Made by a program: the position numbers and the translations under genes
Origin: Geosiphon pyriformis
Lineage: Eukaryota; Glomeromycota; Glomeromycetes; Archaeosporales; Geosiphonaceae
Direction: 5' to 3'
Length of the DNA stretch: 27,504 nucleotides
NCBI GenBank assembly: GCA_016748015.1
Contig: JAAOMT010000227.1
Coordinates: 92,665-120,168, forward strand
In this document: piece after piece, positions 1-9,229 of the stretch
How the letters are laid out: each line of letters starts with the position of its first letter
Numbering within the stretch: position 1 is the first letter of the stretch
Notes under the pieces: generated by a model
The model's database searches: none
What the model saw: the letters and a program-made list of their open reading frames with translations, nothing else
What the model was told of the DNA's origin: nothing

Positions 1-428
1 AGTTTAGATTATTTAATGATGTATTGTACTAGGTAGTGTTTGGACTTTACTTGTTAAAAAAAAAAAAAAAAAAAAGAAGATTTAAAACATGTTTATTACA
101 ATGTTTTTACATCTTATTAAAAATATCAGACAGTTTAACAGCTTTTTTATTAAAAAAATTCTTAACCACCAATATAAACTCAACAAAGCTAATAGGCTTT
201 ATAACATCAGAGAATGCTCTATTTTCAATATATTTAAAAGACATGAATTGCTTTTGCCAATAAAAAAAAACAGTATTATTGACAGTATTTTTTTGGTCCA
301 ATTTTTTATAATCAAATTAATTCTGTACTTGACCAAATTAGGTTCCAAAATTAAATTACTATTATTAACCAAATAATTTAATATAATTTTTTTAAAAGGC
401 TTTTTCAGCATGTTTTTTATCATCAATT
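1..428 (-). pseudogene. LINE reverse transcriptase, N-terminal part (cut by window edge)
   Basis: From 426 down the frame reads MIKNMLKKPFKKIILNYL and LILEPNLVKYRINLIIKNW, the entry to the RT domain in this LINE family. After a frameshift near 300 it continues as YIENRAFSDVIKPISFVEF and KAVKLSDIFNKM, corresponding to the usual KAAGLSGI-type RT motif. A run of 20 T on this strand (A at 56-75 on plus) follows and probably derives from a leucine-rich stretch decayed to poly-Phe. The catalytic YxDD block would lie beyond position 1 and cannot be examined. Confidence 0.7.
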
Positions 429-960
429 TTTATTATTAGTAAAAGCTTTCATATATCTGATAATAGCAACTTTAATATAAAAATTTTTAGCTATCTTAGA
501 CTTCAGCATCTTATAAAATCTATAAAACTTCCTAAATTGAGCCAGTAATTGTTTAATTAAGATTTTGACATAACCATTATTAGCAAATTTTTTGAACTCA
601 ACTGTCTGGTCAAAATTTAATTCAATTTATTTATTAATTAAAGCTTGAAACTCTTCTGAATTATTTAACTTGTATGTTTTTAAGATCCTTAACATTAGCA
701 ATTCTAATTTGTGAAACTTAAAGAATATAGCATACTTGATTGCATTATTATCTCAGTACTATGTCTTTGAGAAAACAGCATTAACAACAAAGCAAACCAC
801 CTGATTGTGCAGTTTTCATATTTTATTAATATTAAACCTCTCTTTACAGTTTCCAAAATTGTTAGCAGCAGCCAAAACAGCAATCAATAACAGATTTATA
901 AAATTTTTTAGACTTCTTTACTAACTCTACTGACTTTAAATTTCTACCTATTTTTAGTAG
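429..960 (-). pseudogene. LINE linker between endonuclease and RT
   Basis: A minus-strand frame runs from about 920 to 429 with only a few stops (TGA, TAG, TGA and TAA), placed where Trp would fit. Recognisable stretches are LLLIAVLAAANNFGNCK, HNQVVCFVVNAVFSKT, FFKFHKLELLMLRILK and FRKFYRFYKMLKSKIAKNF. It has no enzymatic motif and corresponds to the helical linker ahead of RT in this family. The second LINE copy has a diverged version at about 22500-22800 (NNI, stop, FLLL, stop, IVFFAINTMLLKTKY), which supports the assignment by paralogy within the window. Confidence 0.6.
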
Positions 961-999
961 CTTGTTTATACACTAAAATAAGCTAAGAATCAAAAAGTT

Positions 1000-1700
1000 T
1001 TTTTAAGCCAATATTTACTAAGATAATCATATAATTAATATTAAAAAACTTATCTGGATTATAAATTTGTTGATTAAGAAATAAACTTTAAAAATCTTTA
1101 CTAATCAAAATAAAGTTTATATGTCTATTAATCCTCTTAAAATTGGATCATGTAGGCAACTTATACATTAAAAAACCACTAAAAGTATTACATAAACTCA
1201 TGTTCAAAAATTTTTTGAAATTTGTATTTCAATTAAAATTATTTTTGTTGAAATTACTACTAAAAACCACAAAAACATTACTATTCAAAGTCTCAGTCAT
1301 TATAAAATTGACTTTGCAGGACTGAATTAATTTTTTTCCTAAAGTAATCTTAGTATTTAAACCCAAAATAAAAACCAAAAGACAATTTTTGAACAGTAAA
1401 CATATAGATAAAAGCCAATTAGCTACCTCTGAAATTTTGTAAACATGTTTAACAATATTATTGTTGATTATTACAGTAACATCAAAACCTAAATAATTAG
1501 AATTAACACTTAAGATAAAAAATTTAATTTTATTAAATTTGTTTATTATTTAAGGACAAATTTTACTTTTTAGCTTTGTTTTTATAATAATAGATATAGA
1601 ATTACCTTTATCTTTGTGTTATTAAACAATATTTTCTTGTTTTGCCAAATTGTTTATATCTTTAACATTATATGTAGCTATTTTCCAAATAAATTTGTTT
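1000..1700 (-). pseudogene. LINE endonuclease (EEP/APE-like) domain, inactivated
   Basis: The domain opens near 1690 with IATYNVKDINNLAKQENIV, the TxNVRGxN-type start of EEP endonucleases. It continues through KTKLKSKICP, VTVIINNNIVKHVYKISEVA and a block at about 1237-1260 reading VVFSSNFNKN, where GGDFNEN is expected. It ends near 1030 with FFNINY where FDTDH is expected. The active-site residues have been lost by transitions: Asp to Asn, Glu to Lys, His to Tyr. In an intact LINE this enzyme nicks target DNA for target-primed reverse transcription. The N- and C-terminal motifs are in order, so the assignment is firm even though the frame is broken. Confidence 0.75.
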
Positions 1701-2339
1701 ATTAAGACAAAAAATATACCAAAAAATCTGAACCAGTACACAATTGATATAACTTCTTTAAAATTAAGCCAATAAAAATCTTAAAAGCCATTATTTTCGA
1801 CTTTAGACTACTTACTTTAGTGGTCAAAACTCTAAACTATTTGAATCCAACACTAAAGCTTCAGTATTTGCTTGAAGAAAAAAGAAAAATAACATTTTTG
1901 AGTTATTTAAAACCATGTTTGAAACCAAATCTGAATTTAAAGTAAATAAATTTGCTAAGATAAAAGCAAAAAAAAAAGAACCAATAGTACTAAGTTTATA
2001 TTACTGAGTCTATATACACAACTAGACATTTGATTAGTTAAAAACTTCAAAGATCATTCTAAAAAAGCCAACTAATTACCAATTATAGACATATCTTGAA
2101 AAATAGAGGCCTTATTACTAAGAGTAAAGCATCAGAAAAAGAGAGTTTATGGACAGAAGTAGAATAAATATTGGTAAAAACAGTTGTTAGAAATACTATT
2201 TAGGCCCAAAACTTGCTACTAAATGCTGCAAATTGTGAAATAGACACATTTTTTTTTACATAAAAGTGAACAAAATAAAGATAATCTTAATCCAAAATAA
2301 ACTTTTTATAAACTTTTTTATAAGATAGAACAAAAGAGC

Positions 2340-2960
2340 CAAAAAAATTGTATTTAAGTAAGAAATATCTAAAATGTTCATACTTTTTGCAATGTACTAA
2401 GTCTAATCTAATTTAAAAATGTTTTATATTATTATATATTGGCTCTGTATGAAAAACAGACTCAAAACCAATCATAGTATAATAAACTCTATTATCTGTT
2501 TTGATCAATCAATAAATGATTTAAGTTTTTTTACCAGTTTTTTTCAACAAAATATTTAAATTATAAGCTATTGTTTTTATAATCAAGATAAACAAAAGTG
2601 TTTTAAAATAATTTTTAGATATTTATGTATTATAATTACTCACACCTTTGGCCACTTTTATTGAATTCTTTCTAATAAAAAATAATTACTTAGTGACTAA
2701 TTAATTGGTCTAACCTAATTTAGCAAACTTTACTATAGTCTTTTGTTATAATTTAATTAATTATAATTGAATTGACATTATCTAACTAAATTTAGAAAGA
2801 GCTGTGACAATCATTTTTTTTAGTGAGTTTATAAAAATTTTTATTATTATTACAGCCTAATCTGATTTAATTTCTTGTTTTTTAAGATTACTGTTTATTT
2901 TAACTCCTTTTTTTTAGCCAATAATGTAGTTTTAATCATGTTTTTTTCTGAAGTAAACAT
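2340..2960 (-). pseudogene. LINE RRM-like domain and CCHC zinc knuckle, decayed
   Basis: The block from about 2850 to 2640 reads MIVTALSKFS, stop, IMSIQL, stop, and later QKTIVKFAKLG and KNSIKVAKGV. This is the beta-alpha-beta wording of an RNA-binding fold in this LINE family. Every stop fits a Gln or Trp codon changed by C-to-T or G-to-A. A zinc knuckle follows at 2350-2391 with spacing C-x2-C-x4-H-x4-C, but it now reads CKKYEHFRYFLLKY: only the first Cys remains, and the other Cys and His positions are Tyr. All three losses are single transitions. In a live element this part would bind template RNA. Assignment relies on remembered relatives and correct spacing. Confidence 0.65.
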
Positions 2961-3206
2961 AGATTTAATAATTTTTTCAAATTTTGAGAAGATAATAATC
3001 TCCTCAAAACTATTAATTAATAAAAACATTTTTTTAACTGCCTAAATTTTTGCTGTTGTTAATTTTTTTTATTGCCAAGAGATTAATATTTAATGCAAAT
3101 AATTTTTTGATAGCTATTTCTATTTAAGTCTTAATAATTTTTAGATCAACCTATTTTTTGTCCAAAGAAATATTAAAAGGAAATAAAAAAAACCTAATCT
3201 TTTCTT

Positions 3207-3445
3207 TCATATTAAAGTTGAAAAAACCAAAAAAAAGTCATAAACTATTTTAATATTAAATTTTTTGGCTTTAAAAATAGTAGTAGCTAAATCTAAGAGA
3301 GATTCATTATTAATATTATCCATAATAATACTATTTTTACCATTACTAAATTTACTATCAACATCTAAACACATGTTACTAGAACCAAACTTGATTAATA
3401 ATATTTTTTTTGTTATCAGAGTGTTTAACATTACCAAAAACAATC
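3207..3445 (-). pseudogene. LINE polyprotein N-terminal block
   Basis: This is an open minus-strand block of 78 codons. It contains acidic and Ser/Asn-rich wording (for example LDVDSKFSNGKNSIIMD) and ends in FNIKIVYDFF. It sits just upstream of the RRM-like block of the same LINE and matches what I recall as the poorly conserved N-terminal part of that family. No catalytic motif is expected here. The apparent start at 3443 is arbitrary because frames on both sides are broken. Function in an intact element would be nucleic-acid-binding ORF1-like activity; that is inference. Confidence 0.5.
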
Positions 3446-3449
3446 TTTT

Positions 3450-4033
3450 TTTTTGAAAAAAAAAGCTTTTTTAAGCATTTTTTTTATAGACATACTACTA
3501 CTTAAAACAGTATTACTCAAATAAAAAACCAATTTAAAAGATATTGAAAAATGTAACTAAAAATATGATAACTTAAAAAAAATGTGATAATATAAAATAA
3601 TACAGAATAATGTGTAATAATTCAAAATAACACAAGATAACACACAATAACATGAAATAACTAACCATAATATAAGATAACTAGTTATAATATAAAAAAA
3701 TAAAACAAAAACAGAAATAGCAAGTAATAACTAATAATAACAAATAATCAAAAACAATTTTGTAAAACTAGCAATATATATAAAAATAAGTAGTTTTAGC
3801 AAAATAGAAAAAAGAACAGATAGAAAAAACTTAATATTTTTTTATTCATATTTCTTAAATTTACCTTATCTATATATTTATATTATCTCAAATAAAAAAA
3901 ATATTTAAAACTAAAAATTACTTATATATAATTTACAGAATCTGTGTTTAAAACCAAATTAATTATTTTCTTACCTTTGTTCTTAATGTTATTTATAGAA
4001 TATAAGTACAAGAAAAAAATAGAAAAAACAGAT
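3450..4033. other. AT-rich spacer between LINE and element A
   Basis: No coding signal is visible on either strand. It contains the 10-bp periodic repeat listed separately. It lies immediately 5' of the minus-strand LINE, so it may be that element's 5' untranslated region and promoter, which in LINEs is often repetitive. That role is inference. Confidence 0.4.
3581..3690. repeat. 10-bp tandem repeat, about 11 units of NNNNNNATAA
   Basis: From 3581, consecutive 10-base units each end in ATAA: aatgtgataa, tataaaataa, tacagaataa, tgtgtaataa, and so on through ctagttataa at 3690. The phase holds without an indel for about 110 bp, and weaker echoes continue to about 3750. The first six bases vary strongly while the ATAA is invariant. 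The period is close to one DNA helical turn. Confidence 0.85.
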
Positions 4034-4077
4034 AGTAAAAATAAATCAATAAGAAAATAGTACCTAGTAAGTGAATA

Positions 4078-4197
4078 CATTGTTAAAAAATTATGACACA
4101 TTGCTCAGCAATAAGCACATTGTTAAAAAAGTATGGCATATTGCTCAGCAATAAGCACATTGTCAGAAAATTATGACATATTGCTTAAGAATATGTG
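4078..4197 (+). repeat. Three 40-bp tandem units in U3 of element A
   Basis: Three directly adjacent units of exactly 40 bp start with CATTGTTAAAAAA or CATTGTCAGAAAA and share ATGACA/ATGGCA and ATTGCT. Units one and two are nearly identical, including GCTCAGCAATAAGCA. The array sits 25 bp upstream of the TATA box, the position of an enhancer-like U3 repeat. Confidence 0.85.
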
Positions 4198-4221
4198 AAA
4201 TCTTATATAATACAAATTATG

Positions 4222-4229
4222 TATATATA
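4222..4229 (+). promoter_or_regulatory. TATA box of element A LTR
   Basis: TATATATA lies in the context AATTATG-TATATATA, identical to the TE1 LTR context at 9222-9229 and 16680-16687. It is downstream of the U3 repeats, as expected for the LTR promoter. Confidence 0.6.
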
Positions 4230-4940
4230 ATAAAAGTATTAAAAATAAAAAAAGCAGATTTGAGAATTAGCAAAATTCAGAACAGTAATTAAAAATCAAT
4301 AATTATTCAATATTTTTTTCTTCAAAAAATAGTTTTCTATAACTTAAAATGAAATTATACTTATATCAATAAAATATTCATTATTATTTAATTCATATTT
4401 GCATTATTTGATTAAAAAATATTAATTAATTTCATATTATTAACACTTTATGTTGATAAAATTTGATTTTTAACTATATTGGACCAATAGTTCTTGATTA
4501 TAATTTTTGATAAAAAAATTTTTTTTTATTTTTTTTTATTTTTTTTATTTTATTTTTTTTGTTGTTTACTAATTAATTAAAAAAATTAAGTATTAAGTAT
4601 TTGATGTCAAGGATAATCTAATAAAAAACCTGAAGACAAGAGTAAAAAACTTAAGAATAACTTACTAAAAAAGCATAACTATTAGAATAAACCAGTTATT
4701 ATGCTAAAAAAAAATTTACAGAAGACAACTATTAATTGAATTTCTGTTCATTATATAAAAAACTTAACTAAAACCTTTAAACTCCAAAACTTTTAGAAAT
4801 TACTAATATTAATTGCCATTAAGCATCAAATTACAGATTTGTTATTTGTTTTAACACTTTAAATAATTACTTGTAATATTTAATGCTTTCTATAAAGTAT
4901 AATCTAACAGAACCAACACCAATATTTATCATCTAAAAAA

Positions 4941-5357
4941 GTGTCAGAACCAGAAATAATAAAAACAAGCCATTTAAGATTTGCAAAATTCTTATTTCAA
5001 TATTACTAAACTTATCTAAAACTAATAAATAATTATTGGTCAACAGAATTAGCTTTTAACTTCTATGTTAATAAAAAAATTATATTCTACTTAAAAAACC
5101 AAGTAGATTCAGAAGCTGCTTTAAAAAATTTCTATAGTAAATTACTCCAAAATACTACACTTTTACAAAATTATTTGTTCATCCACTAATTACAAAGATA
5201 AATTATGAAATTAAGAATTACATTCAATAGAAATTTTTTATTACCTTTATAGACAAAGATAAAAGAGAAATTATAAATTTCAGCAAGAACTCCAAAGAAA
5301 ATATAACTGTCTACTTAAAAAAAACCAAGAATTGTTTTACCTATTAACCTATTATAC
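4941..5357 (+). pseudogene. Element A gag N-terminal fragment
   Basis: The frame begins VSEPEIIKTSHLRFAKFLF, matching the TE1 Gag start (VAEPENIETNHLRFAKSLF). It continues as LAFNFYVNKK and LKNFYSKLL with one stop (TAA) in place of Gln. Beyond about 5195 the frame is lost, but nucleotide similarity to TE1 continues up to 5357, where the minus-strand TE2 LTR starts. As in TE1, the apparent first codon is GTG rather than ATG. Confidence 0.6.
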
Positions 5358-5986
5358 TGTTATGGGTTGAAGTAACAAGCTAACAGATAGCAAGGGAGAA
5401 CAGAATTGTAAGGTGATAAAAAGAATCAAAGAGAATTCAACTTCAAAGAGCGAATTAAATAAGTATAAATTCAATATGTAAGATTAGTCTCATAAAATAT
5501 CTCAATTGCTATATTTTTCAAAGATAACCAGGGAATCTGAAAGTAAAAAGATAGTCTGTACTGTCAACAAATGATCATACACTGATATAATTCTATGCTT
5601 TATGTTGGCATTCTTAGAATTTAATATTAGATATTAGATTTACTCTTCAGTCACATTTTATTCAATAAACTTCAAATGCTGCAATTACACATTTTAGAAA
5701 AAGAGTAAGGAATAATCAACAAGTAATTTTTTATCCCAAGATGTTTAAATACTTGAAAGTAAGGAAAGGGAAATTAGCAATAAAAGAAAGATTAAGATGA
5801 AAGTTGTTATTTTATTTATTTAATTTTCTTGATTTTTTATATGCTTTTCTACAGTTAAGAGATTTATTGCTTATATAGCTATTAAAAGTAGTCAATGATC
5901 AGGTCTATAATTAGGTTATTGATCAGGTTAATAATCACTTTCTAAAAATAAAGTGGCTAATTTATATGACATCAGTGGCTAATACA
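5358..5986 (-). repeat. 3' LTR of TE2
   Basis: On the plus strand it begins TGTTATGGGTTGAAGTAACAAGC, directly after element A's gag. The same start, degraded to TATTATGAATTGGAATAACAAGC, recurs at 21645 at the other end of TE2, which fixes this LTR edge. The other edge is set at AATACA (5986), 8 bp from the pol stop, because it gives TG...CA ends and includes a minus-strand TATATAAG box at about 5872-5880 and direct repeats TGATCAGGT (5897-5935) and AGTGGCTAAT (5951-5984). No clear polypurine tract adjoins it, so the inner edge is less certain. Confidence 0.6.
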
Positions 5987-5994
5987 TGTGATAA

Positions 5995-6252
5995 TTAATA
6001 AGAAGTATAAGTTTCAACCATAATATTATCTTTTCCAAAGAGATTAAGCTCTGGCAAAATCAAGCTATTCATAATATAATCTATTTGAAGAGTTTTATTT
6101 AACTCAAAGCTAACTAGTTTGTTGAAGTTTTTTGTGGATAAAGTATATAATACTTGAAGTAAAATAAGTTTTGTATTCAAGAGACTAAATCTTTGTATTA
6201 GAGTTTTGGCTCTTTTAGCAATAATTAAAACTTTTGAGACATCTAACTGTAT
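5995..6252 (-). pseudogene. TE2 polyprotein C-terminal end
   Basis: A minus-strand frame runs QLDVSKVLIIAKRAKTLIQ through to FGKDNIMVETYTSY and stops at TAA (5995). It is in a different frame from the block before it, with the shift near 6250. I do not recognise a domain; it follows the integrase C-terminus and an uncharacterised extension, and ends just before the LTR, so it is probably the end of Pol or a small extra ORF. Confidence 0.5.
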
Positions 6253-6746
6253 AATTCCAAAATTTCTGCCTGTATCTCTAAAATTGTTTTCTTTATAAGT
6301 TTCATATCCTCTATAATTTCACTAAAGTAACTATAAAGTTTTAATTGCCTTCTATATGACAAGTTTTTGTCTATAAATAAGATTTTTTGGAGTGTTTTTT
6401 CAATTGTGCTAAAAGGTAGGAATATAACTGCTGTTATATTTTCTAACAGATATTTATTTATTTTGCTACCAATTTTTTCTCTTCTGGTAATAGTTTTCTT
6501 TGGTCTAATAACAGTATGTATTCTACTGTTATCAGTTATAGTAATTTGTTTTCCAATGGTCAGAGTAGCATTTGGATAGTTTTTGATCCAATACTTATAA
6601 AGAGTATAGAAAGCATTTTGAATGTTTTGATTCAGAAAATAATTGTTCATGTCGATTGAAGATACCTCTGTTTTGGAAATGGTGTATTTATTTATACTTA
6701 ATTTTTGTTGATTATTTGAGTTGGTATTACCACAATAGGCAACCAA
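6243..6746 (-). pseudogene. TE2 post-integrase extension, unknown function
   Basis: This is an open block of 167 codons without internal stops, unusual for this decayed element. It contains NAFYTLYKYWIKNYPNATLTIG and KNLSYRRQLKLYSYFSEII. No known motif is visible: no CCHC, no chromodomain signature, no membrane segment. It lies downstream of the integrase GPY/F-like region, so it is either a Pol C-terminal extension or an accessory ORF of this Gypsy lineage. The start codon is not reliable, because the frame upstream (PDWLPIVVIPTQ) is offset and may join it. Confidence 0.5.
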
Positions 6747-6749
6747 TCA

Positions 6750-7800
6750 GGTCGTTTATGATATTTTTTGAGTCATGTACTATGAATAAGATGATCATTG
6801 AAGATTGTTCTAAATTGATCTTGAAGAATATAAGAACTATTGTTTAAAACTTTGTTAACTATTAAAAGTTCTTTTTATTGGCTAGAAAATTTATTACCAT
6901 AGACATTGTTTTTGTTTGAACAGTATTCTAATACCAAGTTACCAATACTTAAAGAAAGTGTTTTATAGGTTTTTATTTTCTTAAGCTTTTTTTGGAACTG
7001 TTTTATCTTTTCAAAAGCAATTATTTGTGCTTTTACCAAGGAGTCAAGAATGATACCAAGTCTTCTTTGCAAAATGTTTTTGTAATTTCCTATTGTAATT
7101 TCTTTAAAGAATATTGTCTCAATATTAGTTTCTATTAGTAGTGTTGCCATGTATTCATAGAGCAGATAAAAAGATTTATAACTTATTATGTCATAATTTA
7201 CAGTTCTATAAGCAAACAAAGCTGAAGGCAGTACTTTGTTCCATAAGTTTGTTTCTTTACTGGTTTTGGCTAGGGTTTTACATAGTGTTCTATTGAAATA
7301 TTCTACTAAGTTATTTGTTTAAGAGTGATAAAAAGAGGAAAGTTTATAATGTATTCCCATTTTTCTACAAAGTTCTTTAACCAGTGTACTAAAAAAAGCT
7401 TTTTCTTTATCAAATAAAAGTTTTTTAGAGCAGCCATAATGGCAAATAATATCTTCATAAATGAAATTGGCTATTGAAACTGCTGTTTGGTCAAAAGTGG
7501 CTTTTGCTTCTATCCACTTTGTAAAATAGTTAATAGTTGTGATAATATATCTGTTGTCATCAGAAGTTATTGTTAAAAGTCTAACAACATTTATACCAAT
7601 TCTGTCAAATGGTTGACCAATAGAGATTGGATAGATATCTTTTTTGTAATTAAGTTTGCCTCTTTTTTAACAAATATTACAGGTTTTAATGTATTCAGCA
7701 ATGTTTTTTTCCAAGATAGGCCAATAATAATGAGCTAAGATTTTCTGAATTGTTTTTGTTTTTCCAAAGTGTCCAGCTAATGGGTCAATGTGTATGTTGT
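6750..7800 (-). pseudogene. TE2 integrase
   Basis: The zinc-binding HHCC module is at about 7790-7670 (DPLAGHFGKTKTIQ, HYYWPILEK, IKTCNIC). The catalytic core follows: GINVV at about 7590 where GIDVV is expected (first Asp now Asn), FDKEKAF near 7405 (second Asp kept), and LVEYFNRTL near 7300 (Glu kept). The C-terminal region (7219-6870) has LSIGNLVLEY and SSQ, stop, KELLIVNKVL, a worn GPY/F motif. It would insert cDNA into the genome. Stops at CNIC-stop-KRG and SQ-stop-KE, plus the D-to-N change, make it dead. Confidence 0.8.
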
Positions 7801-8079
7801 ATATTACAATTTCTCTTTTTTCAAATCTGATAACTCTTTGGAAACAGTCAGGATTTTTTTTGTTTCTTTAATATAATTGGTTCTGGTGAATCAAATAGAA
7901 ACTTGATTGTTTGTACAAATGTTCTCTTTGCTGTCGAGTGTATTTTGGTGGGTATTGTCTTTTACCCAAAAATTCTATTAAGGCAAAGTAGTTGTTCAAA
8001 TCTATTATCGTGTTTGTTTATGAAGGAATTACTAATAATTAAGTTGGTTTGGTTTAAGAGATTGTATTATCACTGAATA

Positions 8080-8550
8080 GTAAGTCTAAAAAGAGCATTA
8101 GTGTTTTGATAATTTGCTTTTTTGTGGTATTGAATATTATAGTCAAATTCATCTAAGTGGAGTATTCAGTAAGTTATTCATTTGTGTTCCAGCTTCTTTT
8201 TATTGTACAGCCAAACCAAAATTTAATGATCTGTTATTACTAAGAATTTTGCACCAAAAAAATATTAATCCCAGTAACTAGTAGCCCAAACTACTATTAA
8301 GCAATCTTGTTCAGTAACTGAATAGTTTTTTTCTGCCAGTGTGAGAGATCTACTGGCCATGTTTTCTGCCATTTTCATTTTTCTATGAAAAGACAGCACC
8401 AAGTTCATAGCCAGATGTATCAGTGTAGAAAATAAAAGATTGGTCCAGATCAGATTGCTTGAAAATTGGTTTAATAATAAGTTTTTCCTTTAGAATTTCA
8501 AAAGTTTTTTGTTGATGAGTGCTTCAGTAATAATTGACATTTTTTCTGAG
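8080..8550 (-). pseudogene. TE2 RNase H
   Basis: The minus frame reads FEILKEKLIIKPIFKQSD, then FYTDTSGYELGAVFS (catalytic Asp at about 8420), and after a frameshift AEKNYSVTEQDCLIVVWAT. These are the RNase H blocks expected after RT in Gypsy Pol. Stops replace Gln and Trp codons. The enzyme would degrade the RNA strand during reverse transcription. Between 8080 and 7800 the Pol linker continues but is too worn to describe. Confidence 0.7.
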
Positions 8551-8976
8551 TAGCTGATTGAAAGAAAAGGCAATTTTGAAGAAATCCTTAATAAATTTGC
8601 GATAGTAAGAGATCAAACCAAGGAAAGAGCATAGTTTAAGAACATTTATTGATTGTCTAATGTTCTGAACTTTTTTAACTTTAGCTGGGTCAGGGAAGAT
8701 TCCATCTTTTGTAATAAGATGGCCAAAGAACTAGGTAAATTGGCATCTAAAGAAAGATTTGATTGGGTTAATTTTAAGGTTAGCATTTCTGAGCAGGTCA
8801 AAAACCTTTTATAAGTGTTCAAGATATTCATCCCAGATTTTTGAGTAAACTATTATGTCATCTAAATAGACTAGAACAAAGTTTTTTTATTGATTCAAAT
8901 ACTTTGTCCATTAGGCATTGAAAAATAGGAGGGGCATTGGTGAAACCAAAAAACATGATTGTGAATTCATAGATGC
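8550..8976 (-). pseudogene. TE2 reverse transcriptase, C-terminal half
   Basis: It starts IYEFTIMFFGFTNAPPIFQ at 8974, the direct continuation of the RT block that ends at 18283 on the other side of TE1. After a one-base shift in an A-run (8881-8890) it reads VYLDDIIVYSK with the catalytic YLDD intact at 8858-8869. It continues as KVFDLLRNANLKINPIKSFF, FFGHLITKDG and VKKVQNIRQS. Three stops and the frameshift inactivate it. Confidence 0.85.
8973..8976. other. Target-site duplication of TE1, left copy (ATGC)
   Basis: ATGC immediately precedes the TE1 start TGTTACTC; the same ATGC follows the TE1 end TAACA at 18279-18282. Joining the flanks through one ATGC restores codons K-Y-S-I-Y-E-F of TE2 RT without a frame change. 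Confidence 0.9.
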
Positions 8977-9070
8977 TGTTACTCATAGAACATAAAAAGT
9001 ATATTAGCATATAAATTAGCCAATCAGAAGTAGCCGCAGTAAATGTGAAATTCCAGAATTCTTCTTAAGA

Positions 9071-9210
9071 GGAATTGCAGGATTCCAGGAATTTCAGGTT
9101 TCTCGTACAAAGAATCGCAGAATTCCAGAATTCCAAGATTTTTTTCAAAAGGAATTGCAGAATTTCAGGAATTCCAAATTTCTGGTGTGAAGAATTGAGG
9201 AATTGAGAAA
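9071..9210 (+). repeat. 40-bp tandem units in TE1 U3 (5' LTR)
   Basis: Units start GGAATTGCAG or GAATCGCAG at 9071, 9112, 9151 and, as a partial copy, 9192, and are 39-41 bp long. Each has a GGAATTCCAGGAATTTCAGG-like core. The 3' LTR has the same array at about 16528-16667. The units are unrelated in sequence to the 40-bp units of element A. Confidence 0.8.
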
Positions 9211-9221
9211 TCTCAATTATG

Positions 9222-9229
9222 TATATATA
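9222..9229 (+). promoter_or_regulatory. TATA box of TE1 5' LTR promoter
   Basis: TATATATA lies just downstream of the U3 tandem array, in the context CAATTATG-TATATATAGCAG. It is conserved at 16680-16687, in element A (4222-4229) and on the minus strand at 26091-26098. Confidence 0.65.

Larger units (their letters stand above)
1..3450 (-). mobile_element. Decayed LINE (non-LTR retrotransposon), 5' two-thirds
   Basis: Read on the minus strand, this stretch carries a LINE polyprotein in the expected order: N-terminal region, RRM-like domain, CCHC zinc knuckle, endonuclease of the EEP type, linker, and the first part of the RT. The RT runs off the window's left edge. The reading frame survives only in blocks because of frameshifts and many TAA/TAG/TGA codons. 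Those stops fall where Gln, Trp or Arg would be expected. From memory, the block order and wording match a LINE family common in Rhizophagus and related fungi; I could not run an alignment. It is certainly non-functional. I noticed only one CpG in these 3.4 kb (near 1797), typical of an old methylated repeat. Confidence 0.8.
4034..4878 (+). repeat. LTR of element A
   Basis: The right boundary is set by homology to the TE1 LTR end (TAATA versus TAACA). The left boundary is where similarity to element B's LTR starts, about 4034, giving roughly 845 bp against 847 bp for the TE1 LTR. It contains a 3 x 40-bp tandem array in U3, a TATATATA box at 4222-4229, the conserved TTAACACTTTATGTTGATA-like stretch near 4440 and a long T-rich tract at 4516-4560. 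No target duplication can be checked because the element's right end is not found. Confidence 0.6.
4034..5357 (+). mobile_element. Element A: old LTR retrotransposon fragment (LTR plus gag 5' end)
   Basis: The LTR (about 4034-4878) and the following leader and gag start align by eye with the TE1 LTR, leader and gag (9221-10300). The alignment includes the TATA box, the T-rich tract, the LTR end TAATA (TE1: TAACA) and the gag wording ESAFNFYVNEK. Coding sequence stops at 5357, where TE2 begins. It is more decayed than TE1, so it belongs to an older sister family. No pol is present. Confidence 0.7.

Noticed and set aside
56-75. Poly-A tail of a LINE or processed copy
   Set aside because: The LINE there is on the minus strand and this point is inside its RT, so an A-run on plus is not at a 3' end.
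4078-4197. CRISPR-like array
   Set aside because: Units are directly adjacent with no unique spacers, and they sit in the U3 of an LTR in a eukaryotic context.
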